64,000 nt of DNA, from contig NZ_BOPF01000002.1 in the NCBI RefSeq assembly GCF_016863615.1, positions 124,001-188,000 of the forward strand. Reading direction: 5' to 3'. The translations under genes were made by a program, and so were the position numbers. This document shows positions 7,395-16,103 of the stretch, in pieces. This stretch comes from Virgisporangium aliadipatigenens (GTDB taxonomy: Bacteria > Actinomycetota > Actinomycetes > Mycobacteriales > Micromonosporaceae). Numbering within the stretch: the stretch's first letter is position 1; every line of letters starts with the position of its first letter. The notes beneath the pieces were generated by a model. The model was given only the letters and a program-made list of their open reading frames with translations, had not been told where the DNA came from and did not search any database.

Positions 7395-8392
7395 TCCCGG
7401 TAGGGGAGGTCATCGGCTGGTTCCGGGTCGACGAGGCGGCCACGGCCGGTACGGTGCGCCGTGCCGCCACCGAGGCCGGCGAACGGCTGGGCCTGCCCGA
7501 GGCACGCCTGGGCGAGATCGCCATCGCGATCCAGGAGATCGCCGGCAACCTGCACAAGCACGCCGATGACGGTTCGCTGCTGCTGCGGACGGTCGTGCAG
7601 GACGGCGTGGGCGGGCTCGAGGTCGTGGCCGTCGACTCGGGCCCCGGCATGGACGTGTCCAAGAGCCGCGACGGCTACTCGACGGCCGGCACGCTCGGGT
7701 TGGGCCTCGGCGCCATCGAACGCCTCGCCACCAGCAGCCGCATCTACTCCTACCCGGGGCGCGGGACGGTGCTCGCCGCGCGGTTCTGGCCGAAGGGGTT
7801 CGTCGCCGATCCGGTGCCGGCCGCCGGCCTGACCCGACCGATCACCGGCGAGAAGGTGTGCGGAGACGGATTCGCGTTGCGCGCCACGGGGTACGGACTG
7901 CTCGCGATGATGTGCGACGGACTGGGCCACGGGCCATTGGCGGCGGCGGCCACGGAGGCGGCGGTGGCCGCGTTCCACGCGGCGGACGGGTCGAGCCCGG
8001 CGGCGGTGGTGGAGACGATCCACCGCAGGATCGGCCACACCCGGGGTGTCGCGGTCGCCGTGGCGGCCGTGGAGGGCGCGCTCGGCACGGTGCGCTTCGC
8101 CGGGCTGGGCAACATCTCCGGGCACGTCGTGAGCCGGGACGCGCCGCGCAGGACGATGGCCTCGCTGCCCGGGATCGCCGGGCACAACCGGCGCACGGTG
8201 CGGGAGTTCGACTACGAACTGCCGCCGGACGGGCTGGTCGTCATGCACTCCGACGGGCTCACCGAGCGGTGGGACCTGGACGGCTACCCGCTGCTCGACC
8301 GGGATCCCACGGTGGTCGCCGCGCTGCTGCTGCGCGACGCCGGCGTGCGCCGCGACGACGCGGGTGTGCTCGTCGTGGCCGCGGGCGAGTGA
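7382..8392 (+). CDS. Fused anti-sigma-type kinase (HATPase) and PP2C phosphatase
   Basis: The 336 residues join two domains. Residues about 20-145 are a GHKL ATPase of RsbW/RsbT type (QEIAGNLHKHAD N-box, VDSGPGMD G1, TLGLGLGAIERL G2). Residues about 160-335 are an RsbX/SpoIIE-like PP2C phosphatase with MMCDGLGHG, FAGLGNISG and MHSDGLTERWD as metal-binding Asp motifs. RsbX is known to reset the stressosome by dephosphorylating RsbS and RsbR, so this fusion could phosphorylate and dephosphorylate within one polypeptide. It overlaps rsbT by 13 bp. A fused kinase/phosphatase is common in actinobacterial and myxobacterial Rsb clusters, but its exact substrate is unknown. Confidence 0.88.
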   Translation: MGQVIPVGEVIGWFRVDEAATAGTVRRAATEAGERLGLPEARLGEIAIAIQEIAGNLHKHADDGSLLLRTVVQDGVGGLEVVAVDSGPGMDVSKSRDGYSTAGTLGLGLGAIERLATSSRIYSYPGRGTVLAARFWPKGFVADPVPAAGLTRPITGEKVCGDGFALRATGYGLLAMMCDGLGHGPLAAAATEAAVAAFHAADGSSPAAVVETIHRRIGHTRGVAVAVAAVEGALGTVRFAGLGNISGHVVSRDAPRRTMASLPGIAGHNRRTVREFDYELPPDGLVVMHSDGLTERWDLDGYPLLDRDPTVVAALLLRDAGVRRDDAGVLVVAAGE

Positions 8393-8405
8393 GTCCACAG
8401 TGGAC
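8393..8405. repeat. 13-bp palindrome GTCCACAGTGGAC at kinase start codon
   Basis: This is one of several near-identical 13-bp palindromes in the window (also at 38453, 38599, 45423, 46538 and 55354). Here it overlaps the GTG start of the hybrid kinase in a 7-bp gap between genes. Confidence 0.7.
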
Positions 8406-10217
8406 AGTGTGCCGGAGAGCGCGGAACTGCTGCGGCTGACCGCACGCGGCGAGCGGGACGTGTTCGTGGTGCGGCAGCGGGGGCGGGAGGTGGCCGCCGC
8501 CCTCGGCCTGGACCAGGCGAGCCAGGTGCGCCTCGCCACGGCGTTGAGCGAGGTCGGCCGCTACCTGCTGCCGACCGCGCGGCCGACGACTGTGGCGTTC
8601 CGGCTGGTGGACGCCTCGATCGTGGTGACGCTGACCGTCCCGGGGGCCGTGCCGGCGCAGCCGGGATCGCCGCTGACCGAGGGGATGCGGGCCGCCGCCC
8701 GGCTGATGGACGCCGTGGAGGTGCACCAGCGCCCCTCCTCCGTCGACGTCGTGCTGCGCCGGCACCTGCCGTCGCACTTCGCCGTTCCACCCGCCCCCGA
8801 GCTGGCCCGGATCCGCGCGGAGTTGCAGGCCGTGCGCGCCTCCTCCGTTCTGGACGAACTGGGTGTGCAGAACACGCAACTCATCTCCGCCCTGGAGGAG
8901 GTGCAGACCCAGCGGGACGAACTGCTGCGCCTGAACGGCGAGCTGGAGGAGACCAACCGGGGCGTGTTGGCCCTGTACACCCAGCTCTCCGACGAGATGG
9001 AACAGACGAATCGCGGGGTCGTCGCGCTCTACGCCGAACTGGACGAGCGCACCGCGCAGCTGCGTGAGGCGAGCGAGGCGAAGAGCCGGTTCCTGCGCAA
9101 CGTCAGCCACGAACTGCGCGCGCCGATCACCGCCGTGCTCGGCATGCTGCGGCTGCTGCTGGACCCGCGTTCGGAGCCGCTGAGCAGCGAGCAGTCGCAC
9201 CAGCTCACGCTCGCCAGCACCTCCGCGCAGGACCTGCTCGACATGGTCAACCAGCTGCTCGACCTGGCCAAGGCGGAGGCGAACAGGCTGGAGCCGCGCT
9301 GGGGCTCGGTCGACCTGCGCGCCGTCTTCGACCAGCTGCGCGGCACGCTGCGCCACCTGGCCCGGCCGGACGTCGACCTGCTCGTCGAGGACCCGGACGT
9401 GCCGGTGCTCGTCACCGACGAGGTGATGCTGGTGCAGGTGCTGCGCAACCTGTTGAGCAACGGCCTCAAGTTCACCGCGCGCGGGTCGGTGGCGCTGTCG
9501 GCCCGCTACGACGAGGCGGCCCACCGGGCGGTGCTGACCGTGACCGACACCGGCGTCGGCATCGATCCCGCCCAGCACGAACGGATCTTCGAGGAGTTCT
9601 ACCAGGTGCCGGGCACCAAGGCGGGGACCGGGCTGGGCCTGCCCTACGCGAGGCGGCTCTGCGAGGTGCTCGGGGCGGAACTGACGCTGTCGAGCGAGCC
9701 GGGGCGGGGCAGCACGTTCACGGTGTCGCTGCCGCGCAGCCCGGGCGACGCCAGCCCGATCCACACCACCGTCGACCTGAAGCCCATCCCGGCCGCCGCC
9801 CGCCGGATGGAACGGGTGCTCGTCGCCGACGACGACACGATGTTCCGGGAGCACGTGCAGCGGCTGCTGACGGAGCGCGGCATCACCGTCACCGCCGTCG
9901 CCGACGGGCGGGCCGCACTGGCCGCCGCCCGCGCCGAACGCCCCGACGCGATCGTGCTCGACCTGCGCATGCCGCACCTGGGTGGCCTGGAGGTGCTCGG
10001 CGCGCTGGCCGAGGATCCGCGGCTCGACGCCGTCGCCGTGGTGCTGGTGACCGAGGCCGAGCTGGACGAGATCGGGATGGAACGCGCCGCGCGGGCTCAG
10101 GCCGTTCTCGACAAGGCGACCCTGACGGACGACGGACTCGTCGGCGCGCTCTACGAGGCCGCGGTGCGACGCGGGCGCGACATCCCCACGCAGAGATCGG
10201 GGTCCGATGAGCGATGA
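8400..10217 (+). CDS. Hybrid histidine kinase with degenerate ATPase-like N-terminus
   Basis: Read from GTG 8400, the protein has 605 residues. Residues 1-125 look like a worn anti-sigma-type ATPase domain. About 135-225 is a coiled coil (EVQTQRDELLRLNGELEE, ALYTQLSDEMEQTNRG). HisKA follows with FLRNVSHELRAP (His near 237), then HATPase_c (LRNLLSNGLKFT, DTGVGID, GTGLGLPYARR). The protein ends in a receiver domain (LVADDDTMF, acceptor in IVLDLRMPHLG near 520, VLDKATL). The start codon lies inside a GTCCACAGTGGAC palindrome, 7 bp after the preceding stop. It overlaps the next gene by 11 bp and probably feeds a phosphorelay to the REC-GAF-PP2C protein. Confidence 0.9.
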   Translation: MDSVPESAELLRLTARGERDVFVVRQRGREVAAALGLDQASQVRLATALSEVGRYLLPTARPTTVAFRLVDASIVVTLTVPGAVPAQPGSPLTEGMRAAARLMDAVEVHQRPSSVDVVLRRHLPSHFAVPPAPELARIRAELQAVRASSVLDELGVQNTQLISALEEVQTQRDELLRLNGELEETNRGVLALYTQLSDEMEQTNRGVVALYAELDERTAQLREASEAKSRFLRNVSHELRAPITAVLGMLRLLLDPRSEPLSSEQSHQLTLASTSAQDLLDMVNQLLDLAKAEANRLEPRWGSVDLRAVFDQLRGTLRHLARPDVDLLVEDPDVPVLVTDEVMLVQVLRNLLSNGLKFTARGSVALSARYDEAAHRAVLTVTDTGVGIDPAQHERIFEEFYQVPGTKAGTGLGLPYARRLCEVLGAELTLSSEPGRGSTFTVSLPRSPGDASPIHTTVDLKPIPAAARRMERVLVADDDTMFREHVQRLLTERGITVTAVADGRAALAAARAERPDAIVLDLRMPHLGGLEVLGALAEDPRLDAVAVVLVTEAELDEIGMERAARAQAVLDKATLTDDGLVGALYEAAVRRGRDIPTQRSGSDER

Positions 10218-11772
10218 CTCCGGAGTGGTCTTAGTAGTCGACGACAATCCCACCAAACGGTATGTGATCTCGAGCTGGCTGCGCCGGGCCGGGCACACGA
10301 TCATCGAGGCCGCCACCGGCGGCGAGGCGCTGCAGACCCTGCGGGTGGAGAGCTGCGACCTGGTCGTCCTCGACGTGCGGCTGCCTGACATGGACGGCTT
10401 CACCGTCTGCGAGAGGATCAAGTCCGACCCCCGCACCAGCGCCGTGCCGGTGGTGCACATCTCGGCGACTGCCGTCGACGTCACCGACCGCACCCGCGGG
10501 CTCAACCAGGGCGCCGACGCCTACCTCGCCGAGCCCATCGACCCCGACGAGATGCTCGCGACGGTGCACGCGCTGCTGCGCTACTTCCGCGCCCGCCAGC
10601 GCGCCGAACGCCTCGCCGCGCGGCTCGCCACCCTCGCCGAGATGACCATCGCGGTGCACCGCGCGGGCACGTTCGCCGACCTGATCACGAACGCCGCGGC
10701 GGGCGCGGCGGCGGTCTTCGACCGGCCGGCCGCGATCGCCGTCGTCTCCCCGGCGGGCCGGCCGCTGCTCGCCCGCTGCGCCGGCGCGGGCGCCGAGGCG
10801 ACCGTGCAGCCGTGGCACAGCACCGACGGCCGCCTCGAACGCGCCGACCGGCTCACCCGCGACACCGAGGACTCGGTGCGCTGGCCCGAACTGGACCGGG
10901 TGCCCGACGGCACCCCGCTCTGGGTCAACCTGGCCCGCCCGCGCGCCAACCGCCCGCCCGCCTACGTGATCGTGCCCGCCGCCGAGCTGACCCCCGACGA
11001 CGCGCACGTGCTGACCCAGCTCGGCCAGACCGTGGCGTTGGCCATCGACGCGATGCGCTCCTACGACGAGGAACGCTCGATCGCGCTCACGCTGCAGCAC
11101 AGCCTCCTGCCGCGGGAACTGCCCGCGCAGGACGGCCTGGACCTGGCGGTGCGCTACGTGCCGGCCAGCGACCGGGCCGAGATCGGCGGCGACTTCTACG
11201 AACTGCTCGTCATCAACGGCACACTGATCGCCGCGATCGGTGACGTCGCCGGCCACTCCCTGCACGCCGCCACCGTCATGGCCGAACTGCGCCACGTCCT
11301 GCGCGCCTACGTCGCCGAGGGGCACGGCCCGGCCGAGGTGATCCGCCGGCTCAACAACCTGATGCTGCAGCTGCTGCCCAGCGAGACGGCGACCCTCTGC
11401 GTGCTGACGCTCGACCTCGCCGACGGCACCCTCACCGTCGCGAACGCCGGCCACCTCCCACCGGTGCTCGTGCGCCCGGACGGGACGGCCACGCTGATCT
11501 CCGAACCGGTGCCGCTGCTCGGCATCGACGTGCCCCGCGACACGCAGACGCGGGACGTGCTGGCGCCCGGCGACACGCTGCTGCTGGTCACCGACGGCCT
11601 GGTCGAACGCCGCGGCCGGAACATCACCGACAGCATCGAGGAGCTGCGCGTGGCGGCCGCCACGGTCGGCGACGACCTCGACGAGTACTGCGACCGCCTC
11701 CTCGAACGCTTCGTCACGGGGCCGAACGACGACGACATCGCGATCGTGGCACTTCGCCGTAGCGCCGCCTAA
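10207..11772 (+). CDS. Receiver-GAF-PP2C phosphatase (RsbU/RsbP-like response regulator)
   Basis: The 521 residues start with a receiver domain (VVDDNPTKR, acceptor Asp56 in VVLDVRLPDMDGF, Lys replaced near LAEPID). A GAF-like sensor spans about 140-285. A SpoIIE-type PP2C domain follows (RYVPASDRAEIGGDFYE, AIGDVAGHSLHAA, VANAGHLPPVL, LLVTDGLVERRG). Proteins of this build dephosphorylate anti-anti-sigma STAS factors and so free a sigma factor. As the last gene of the operon it is the probable output of the stressosome/kinase module. The stop is followed by the phosphate-transport operon. Confidence 0.92.
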   Translation: MSDDSGVVLVVDDNPTKRYVISSWLRRAGHTIIEAATGGEALQTLRVESCDLVVLDVRLPDMDGFTVCERIKSDPRTSAVPVVHISATAVDVTDRTRGLNQGADAYLAEPIDPDEMLATVHALLRYFRARQRAERLAARLATLAEMTIAVHRAGTFADLITNAAAGAAAVFDRPAAIAVVSPAGRPLLARCAGAGAEATVQPWHSTDGRLERADRLTRDTEDSVRWPELDRVPDGTPLWVNLARPRANRPPAYVIVPAAELTPDDAHVLTQLGQTVALAIDAMRSYDEERSIALTLQHSLLPRELPAQDGLDLAVRYVPASDRAEIGGDFYELLVINGTLIAAIGDVAGHSLHAATVMAELRHVLRAYVAEGHGPAEVIRRLNNLMLQLLPSETATLCVLTLDLADGTLTVANAGHLPPVLVRPDGTATLISEPVPLLGIDVPRDTQTRDVLAPGDTLLLVTDGLVERRGRNITDSIEELRVAAATVGDDLDEYCDRLLERFVTGPNDDDIAIVALRRSAA

Positions 11773-11778
11773 GGCGCC

Positions 11779-11800
11779 GTTCACCTGCCGTTTCCCTGGG
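11779..11800 (+). promoter_or_regulatory. PHO-box-like direct repeats upstream of phosphate transporter
   Basis: Two abutting 11-bp units, GTTCACCTGCC and GTTTCCCTGGG, resemble the actinobacterial PhoP box (GTTCACC-type direct repeats at 11-bp spacing). The first matches the core 7/7 and the second 5/7. They end 17 bp before the transporter GTG, so a short or leaderless transcript would be needed, or a nearby alternative start. Confidence 0.5.
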
Positions 11801-11817
11801 GCGTTCAGCATCGGCGC

Positions 11818-13041
11818 GTGACGTCAGAGACTGTCATCCTCGCCCTGGTGATCGTGGCCGCGCTCGGCTTCGACTTCACCAACGGTTTCCACGACACGGC
11901 CAACGCGATGGCGACCTCGATCGCCACCGGTGCCCTCAAACCGAAGGTGGCCGTCACGGTCTCGGCCGTGCTGAACCTCATCGGCGCGTTCCTCTCCGTC
12001 GAGGTCGCGCTGACCGTGACCAACGCCGTCGTGCGCATCCAGGGATCGAACGGCGCCCCCAAGCCCGAACTGGTGCAGGACGGCGGCAGCGCGCTGCTGC
12101 TCATCGTGCTCGCCGGCCTCGTCGGCGGCATCGTCTGGAACCTCTTCACCTGGCTGCTCGGCCTCCCGTCGAGTTCCTCGCACGCGCTGTTCGGCGGCCT
12201 CGTCGGTGCCGCGCTCGCCGGCCTCGGCATCAGCGGCGTCAACTGGAACGGCGACGGTTCCAAGCTCGACGGCGTCGTCGGGAAGGTCGTCATGCCGGCC
12301 CTGATCTCGCCGGTGATCGCCGGTGTCGTGGCGGCCGTCGGCACCTGGCTGGTGTTCCGCGTGACGGCCGGCGTGGCGCAGCGCTTCACCGAGAACGGCT
12401 TCCGCTGGGGCCAGATCGGCAGCGCCTCCCTGGTCTCCCTCGCCCACGGCACGAACGACGCGCAGAAGACGATGGGTGTCATCACGCTCGCGCTCATCGC
12501 CACCGGCGACTGGACCGACACCAAGAACATCCCGTTCTGGGTGAAGGTCGCGTGTGCCCTCGCGATCGCGCTCGGCACCTACCTCGGCGGCTGGCGGATC
12601 ATCCGCACGCTCGGCAAGGGACTCGTCGAGATCTCCTCGCCGCAGGGCATGGCGGCGGAAAGCTCCTCGGCGGCGGTCATCCTCGCCTCCAGCCACCTCG
12701 GCTTCGCGCTGTCGACCACGCACGTGGCCACCGGTTCGATCCTCGGCTCGGGCGTCGGCAAGCCGGGTGCGCAGGTGCGCTGGCGGGTCGCGGCGCGGAT
12801 GGTCGCGGCCTGGCTGATCACCCTGCCGTCGGCGGCCGTCGTCGGCGCGCTGATGTGGTGGATCGGCGACCTCATCGGCGGGGTTCCCGGTGCGATCGTG
12901 ATCTTCGCGATCCTGTGCGCGCTGGCCGCCGCCATGTGGATCCGTTCGCGGCAGAAGCCGGTCGACCACAGCAACGTCAACGACGAGTGGGAGCCCGCCG
13001 CCGCCGCGCCCGCGTCGCCCGCCGAGCCCGTCGCCGCCTAG
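11818..13041 (+). CDS. pitA: PiT-family inorganic phosphate transporter
   Basis: This 407-residue polytopic membrane protein has both PHO4 signature repeats: FDFTNGFHDTANAMATSIATGAL near the N-terminus and SLAHGTNDAQKTMGVITLAL in the second half. LPSSSSHALFGGLVGAAL and STTHVATGSILGSG are the paired conserved helices. It imports metal-phosphate with protons. It is followed within 10 bp by a small membrane protein and a DUF3349 protein. The same gene order (pitA, Rv0544c, Rv0543c) is known from Mycobacterium tuberculosis, which supports the assignment. The GTG start is close to a PHO-box-like element. Confidence 0.95.
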   Translation: MTSETVILALVIVAALGFDFTNGFHDTANAMATSIATGALKPKVAVTVSAVLNLIGAFLSVEVALTVTNAVVRIQGSNGAPKPELVQDGGSALLLIVLAGLVGGIVWNLFTWLLGLPSSSSHALFGGLVGAALAGLGISGVNWNGDGSKLDGVVGKVVMPALISPVIAGVVAAVGTWLVFRVTAGVAQRFTENGFRWGQIGSASLVSLAHGTNDAQKTMGVITLALIATGDWTDTKNIPFWVKVACALAIALGTYLGGWRIIRTLGKGLVEISSPQGMAAESSSAAVILASSHLGFALSTTHVATGSILGSGVGKPGAQVRWRVAARMVAAWLITLPSAAVVGALMWWIGDLIGGVPGAIVIFAILCALAAAMWIRSRQKPVDHSNVNDEWEPAAAAPASPAEPVAA

Positions 13042-13050
13042 GAGGAGAGC

Positions 13051-13335
13051 ATGCACAACTTCGGGTTCGCCCTGGAAGGGGCGTGGCAGGTGCTCCTCGC
13101 CGGGCTGGTGCTGGGCGCCGGGCTGCCGGCCCTGTTCGCGCTCGGGATCCGGGCGACGGCGTTCGGGGGCGGCGGGTCGGGGTCGACGGCGGCGTGGGGC
13201 CGGCCGGTGGGGTACCTCTGCTTCGCGATCGTGGTGCTGGCCGTTCTTCTCGGGATCACGTTCATCGTGGCGAGCGGCTTCGGCAAGACGTTGGACTTCT
13301 CGCACATCTACCCGACCGTCGTCGACAAGCACTGA
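13051..13335 (+). CDS. Small membrane protein of the pit operon
   Basis: The protein has 94 residues with two transmembrane segments (WQVLLAGLVLGAGLPALFALG and VGYLCFAIVVLAVLLGITFIV) joined by a Gly-rich loop. AGGAGG precedes the ATG. It occupies the position of Rv0544c between pitA and a DUF3349 gene. Its function is unknown; an accessory role in phosphate transport is inferred from conserved neighbourhood. Confidence 0.8.
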   Translation: MHNFGFALEGAWQVLLAGLVLGAGLPALFALGIRATAFGGGGSGSTAAWGRPVGYLCFAIVVLAVLLGITFIVASGFGKTLDFSHIYPTVVDKH

Positions 13336-13344
13336 GGTGGATCG

Positions 13345-13665
13345 ATGAGTGACGGCCGTACGCACTTCCTCGCCCGCGCCGTGGAGTGGCTGCGCGCCGG
13401 CTATCCGGCGGGCGTTCCGCGGCAGGACTACGTGGTGCTGCTCGGGCTGCTGCGGCGCAAGCTGACCGAGGAGGAGATCCGCAAGATCGCGCAGAACCTC
13501 GCCGACGCCTCGGCCTCCTCCGACGGGGAGCCGATCACGACCGACGACATCGAGCGCATGATCGACGAGTCGGTGTTCCAGGAGGCGAGCCCGGAGGACG
13601 TGGTGCGGGTCTCGGCCCACCTCGCCGCCGGCGGGTGGCCGCTGGCGGACCCGCCCACCAACTGA
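13345..13665 (+). CDS. DUF3349 family protein
   Basis: This 106-residue helical protein has the DUF3349 pattern: AVEWLRAGYPAGVPRQDYVVLLGLLRRKLTEEEI followed by an acidic helix bundle and a Trp-Pro near the end. It lies 9 bp after the small membrane protein gene, and the order matches mycobacterial pitA/Rv0544c/Rv0543c. Mycobacterial members have known structures, but I know of no established biochemical function. Confidence 0.88.
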   Translation: MSDGRTHFLARAVEWLRAGYPAGVPRQDYVVLLGLLRRKLTEEEIRKIAQNLADASASSDGEPITTDDIERMIDESVFQEASPEDVVRVSAHLAAGGWPLADPPTN

Positions 13666-13676
13666 CCGAGCGGCGG

Positions 13677-13703
13677 CCGGCTGACCCTCGCGGAGTCAGC
13701 CGG
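13677..13703. terminator. Hairpin between convergent genes
   Basis: A 9-bp perfect stem, CCGGCTGAC / GTCAGCCGG, with a 9-base loop lies between the DUF3349 stop (13665) and the end of the minus-strand ATPase gene (13696, slightly overlapping it). It is suited to act as a two-way terminator. Confidence 0.6.
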
Positions 13704-15585
13704 TCTCGTCGTCGATCAGGCCGTACGGGGGCCGGTCGGGCCGCCGGGTGAAACGCACGATCACGTCCCCGTCGGCCACCGGCGGCGGCGCGTTGTCCGC
13801 GACCACCACCTGCGCCCCGGCGCCGCGCCCCGCCAGCCAGTCGTGCAGGTGCTGGTAGATCCGTTCGATGGTCACACTGTCGGCGAACTCCGTGTCGCGA
13901 TCGCCGGCCTGACCCAGATTCTTCTGCGGGCTGTCCAGCATGAGAAAACCGGGATGCGACGAGCGCGTCTCCCACGCCACCTCGAAGACGGCCAGCTGCC
14001 ACGCCAACGCGATCAGGGTGCGCCCGCCGGAGGACGCCGCGCGGTAACTCTCGCCCCGCACGAACGGCGTCAGGTCCTCCGCCACGTGCGCGTCCGTCAG
14101 CTTCGGATACCGCCACAGGGCCAGGATCTCGTGGAACCGCCGGCCGACCCGCCCGATCAGCGACGACCGGTCGGCGCGTGGGCCCGGCCCGACGGCGTCC
14201 TCGAACTCCTCCCGCAGCGCCGCCGCGCTCGACTCCAGCGCGGCGACGTCGGCCTCGCGGCGTTCCAGCGCCTGGACCAGCAGCAGCCCGTCGACGGCGC
14301 GCTGCATGGCGACCGCCGCCTCCTCGCGGCGCCGCGCCAGCGCATCGCGCTCCGCCAGGAACGGCGTCACCGCGTGCGCGGTACCGGTGTCCACCTCGGC
14401 CGCGGCGCGGCGTTCGGCCTCCTGGGCGCGGGCCGCCGCGGTGCGCAGCGCCGGCAGTTCGCCCTCCAGGTCGGCGAGGTAGCCGGTCAGCTCCGCCAGC
14501 CGGGCCCGCGCGGCGCGCAGTTCGCCGGAGACGTCGTGATCCTTGTCGTCCCCGGCCTCGGGATGGCGCGCCCGCACCGGGTCGAACAGCCGCTGCGCCT
14601 CGGTCAGCATGGTCAACTGGGCCACGTCCTCGGCGTAGCTGGCCCGCAGCGGCACCATCCGCTCCGCCTGCGTCTCCCGGTCACGCAGCAGCGCGGTGGC
14701 CGTGTCGGCGTCCTGGGTGGCGCGCCGGTGACGTTCCCGCAGATCCTCGGCGAAGTCGGTCGAGGCGCGCGCGACGGTGTCCAGGGCGGCGGCCCCGGCC
14801 TCGGTCTCCGCGAGGGTCGACTTGGCCCGCAGCAGCTCCGCCTCCAGCTCGGCGCGCGGACCGAAGCGCAGGTCGTCGACGAACGCCCGCGCCACCTCCA
14901 ACGCCGTCCGGGCCGCGGCCAGGCGCTGCTCCACCTCGCGCACCCGCCGGCCCAGCTCCACCGCGCGGTCGTCGTGCACGTCGAAGACGACGTCGACCAC
15001 CTGGCGCAGCTTCAACTGCTTCATCGGGCTGTCCTCGAACAGCAGGTTGCGGTTGTCCAGCCGCTCGTTGGCCAGGTAGCACAGCCACATCACGTCGCGG
15101 AAGCTCAGCGGGTCGGTCTCCGAGTCGCGCCGCGCCGGGACGTCCCGCAGCCGCACGCCCTCCAGCTTGCAGTGCGACAGCAGCAGGCTGGACAGGCTGT
15201 CCGGATGGCCGGCCGGGCGCAGCGGCCGGCGCTGCGGCGGCGTGGCGCCCGGCTCGTCCAGCCGGCCCGCGCTCACGTACGCCACCGTCGACGGCACACC
15301 CACCGCGCGCTGGATCACGTACGGCGAACCGGACAGCTCGACCTCCAGCGTCGCCGAGCGCACCTTCGGCATGATCTCCGGGTGCCGCGGATGGTCCGAG
15401 GCGCCCAGGCAGTAGTCGACGAACTCCAGCACCGTCGTCTTGCCCGTGCTGAACGCGCCCGCGATCACCGACAGCGGCCGCGGCGCGTCGTCCGGGCCGC
15501 GAAAGTCCACGTCGTAGGTCCGCTCGGGGCTGTGCAGCCGCAGGCGGCGGAGTCGGATGCCGTTGGGCACGGAGTCACCGGTCAT
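13696..15585 (-). CDS. Rad50/SMC-like ATPase of an ABC-three-component system
   Basis: The protein has 629 residues from ATG 15585. Walker A is GAFSTGKTT at 43-51, followed by EFVDYCLGASDHPRHPEI. A long central coiled coil rich in Ala/Arg/Glu spans about 200-480. Walker B with D-loop is FLMLDSPQKNLG near 547, and the tail ends in a switch strand (VVVADNAPP). The layout is that of Rad50/SMC-type ABC ATPases with a short coiled coil. The start overlaps the stop of the upstream 173-residue gene as ATGA. This three-gene arrangement fits the ABC-3C conflict systems described by comparative genomics, in which the ATPase senses invasive nucleic acid and licenses an effector. Confidence 0.82.
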   Translation of the reverse strand: MTGDSVPNGIRLRRLRLHSPERTYDVDFRGPDDAPRPLSVIAGAFSTGKTTVLEFVDYCLGASDHPRHPEIMPKVRSATLEVELSGSPYVIQRAVGVPSTVAYVSAGRLDEPGATPPQRRPLRPAGHPDSLSSLLLSHCKLEGVRLRDVPARRDSETDPLSFRDVMWLCYLANERLDNRNLLFEDSPMKQLKLRQVVDVVFDVHDDRAVELGRRVREVEQRLAAARTALEVARAFVDDLRFGPRAELEAELLRAKSTLAETEAGAAALDTVARASTDFAEDLRERHRRATQDADTATALLRDRETQAERMVPLRASYAEDVAQLTMLTEAQRLFDPVRARHPEAGDDKDHDVSGELRAARARLAELTGYLADLEGELPALRTAAARAQEAERRAAAEVDTGTAHAVTPFLAERDALARRREEAAVAMQRAVDGLLLVQALERREADVAALESSAAALREEFEDAVGPGPRADRSSLIGRVGRRFHEILALWRYPKLTDAHVAEDLTPFVRGESYRAASSGGRTLIALAWQLAVFEVAWETRSSHPGFLMLDSPQKNLGQAGDRDTEFADSVTIERIYQHLHDWLAGRGAGAQVVVADNAPPPVADGDVIVRFTRRPDRPPYGLIDDETG

Positions 15586-16103
15586 GTCACGTCCCAGGGA
15601 GGGGAATCTCGGGGAGGGGATGGGGGAACGACGGTGAGCCATTGACGCAGGTGTGCCCGCAGCCGCTTTCCGCTCATCCGCCGGGCCCGCCGGATGACCA
15701 CGCGTGCCGCGTCGGCGTAGATCTGAGCGTACCGGGCGGTGAACTGCCCGGCCAGGCCACGACCCGCGTCGGTCAGTCGATAGCGCACCCGGCCGGAGGC
15801 GCTCGCCCGGACGAGTTCCCAGCGCACCAGCGTGGCGAGATCCTCCGACAGGCGCAGCTGCGCGGTGACGAACCGCTGCGCCGGACTCGCGTAGGCGAGC
15901 GATCGGTCGTCGAACCCGGCGAGGCGCAGCACCCTGCGGTCCGGGTCGCCCTCCTCGCGGGCCACCAGCAGCGGGTGCGCGGCGAGGAAGTCGTAGATGC
16001 CGAGGCGTTCCGCGTCGATGCCGTCGGGCTCGGCGTCGGCGGCGATCGCGAGCAGCAGCGTCAGGCGGGCGAGCCGGAACTCCCGGCTGTCCTCGGCGTT
16101 CAC
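15582..16103 (-). CDS. Middle component of the ABC-3C-like system
   Basis: This 173-residue protein runs from GTG 16103, which overlaps the nuclease gene stop (GTGA). It is all-alpha with a winged-helix feel: an N-terminal helical half (FRLARLTLLLAIAADAEPDG...IYDFLAAHPLLV) and a segment VRWELVRASASGRVRYRLTDAGRGLAGQ that reads as helix plus wing. ABC-3C operons are defined by such a small middle protein between effector and ATPase. It probably bridges the two. Confidence 0.72.
   Translation of the reverse strand: MNAEDSREFRLARLTLLLAIAADAEPDGIDAERLGIYDFLAAHPLLVAREEGDPDRRVLRLAGFDDRSLAYASPAQRFVTAQLRLSEDLATLVRWELVRASASGRVRYRLTDAGRGLAGQFTARYAQIYADAARVVIRRARRMSGKRLRAHLRQWLTVVPPSPPRDSPPWDVT

Noticed and set aside
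8259-10505. Long minus-strand open frame antisense to the hybrid kinase gene
   Set aside because: It is a GC-bias shadow: His/Arg/Gln/Gly-rich with no domain, while the plus strand carries clear kinase motifs.
10231-13620. Long minus-strand open frames antisense to the phosphatase and phosphate-transport genes
   Set aside because: Low-complexity composition and no motifs; the plus-strand genes are recognised families.
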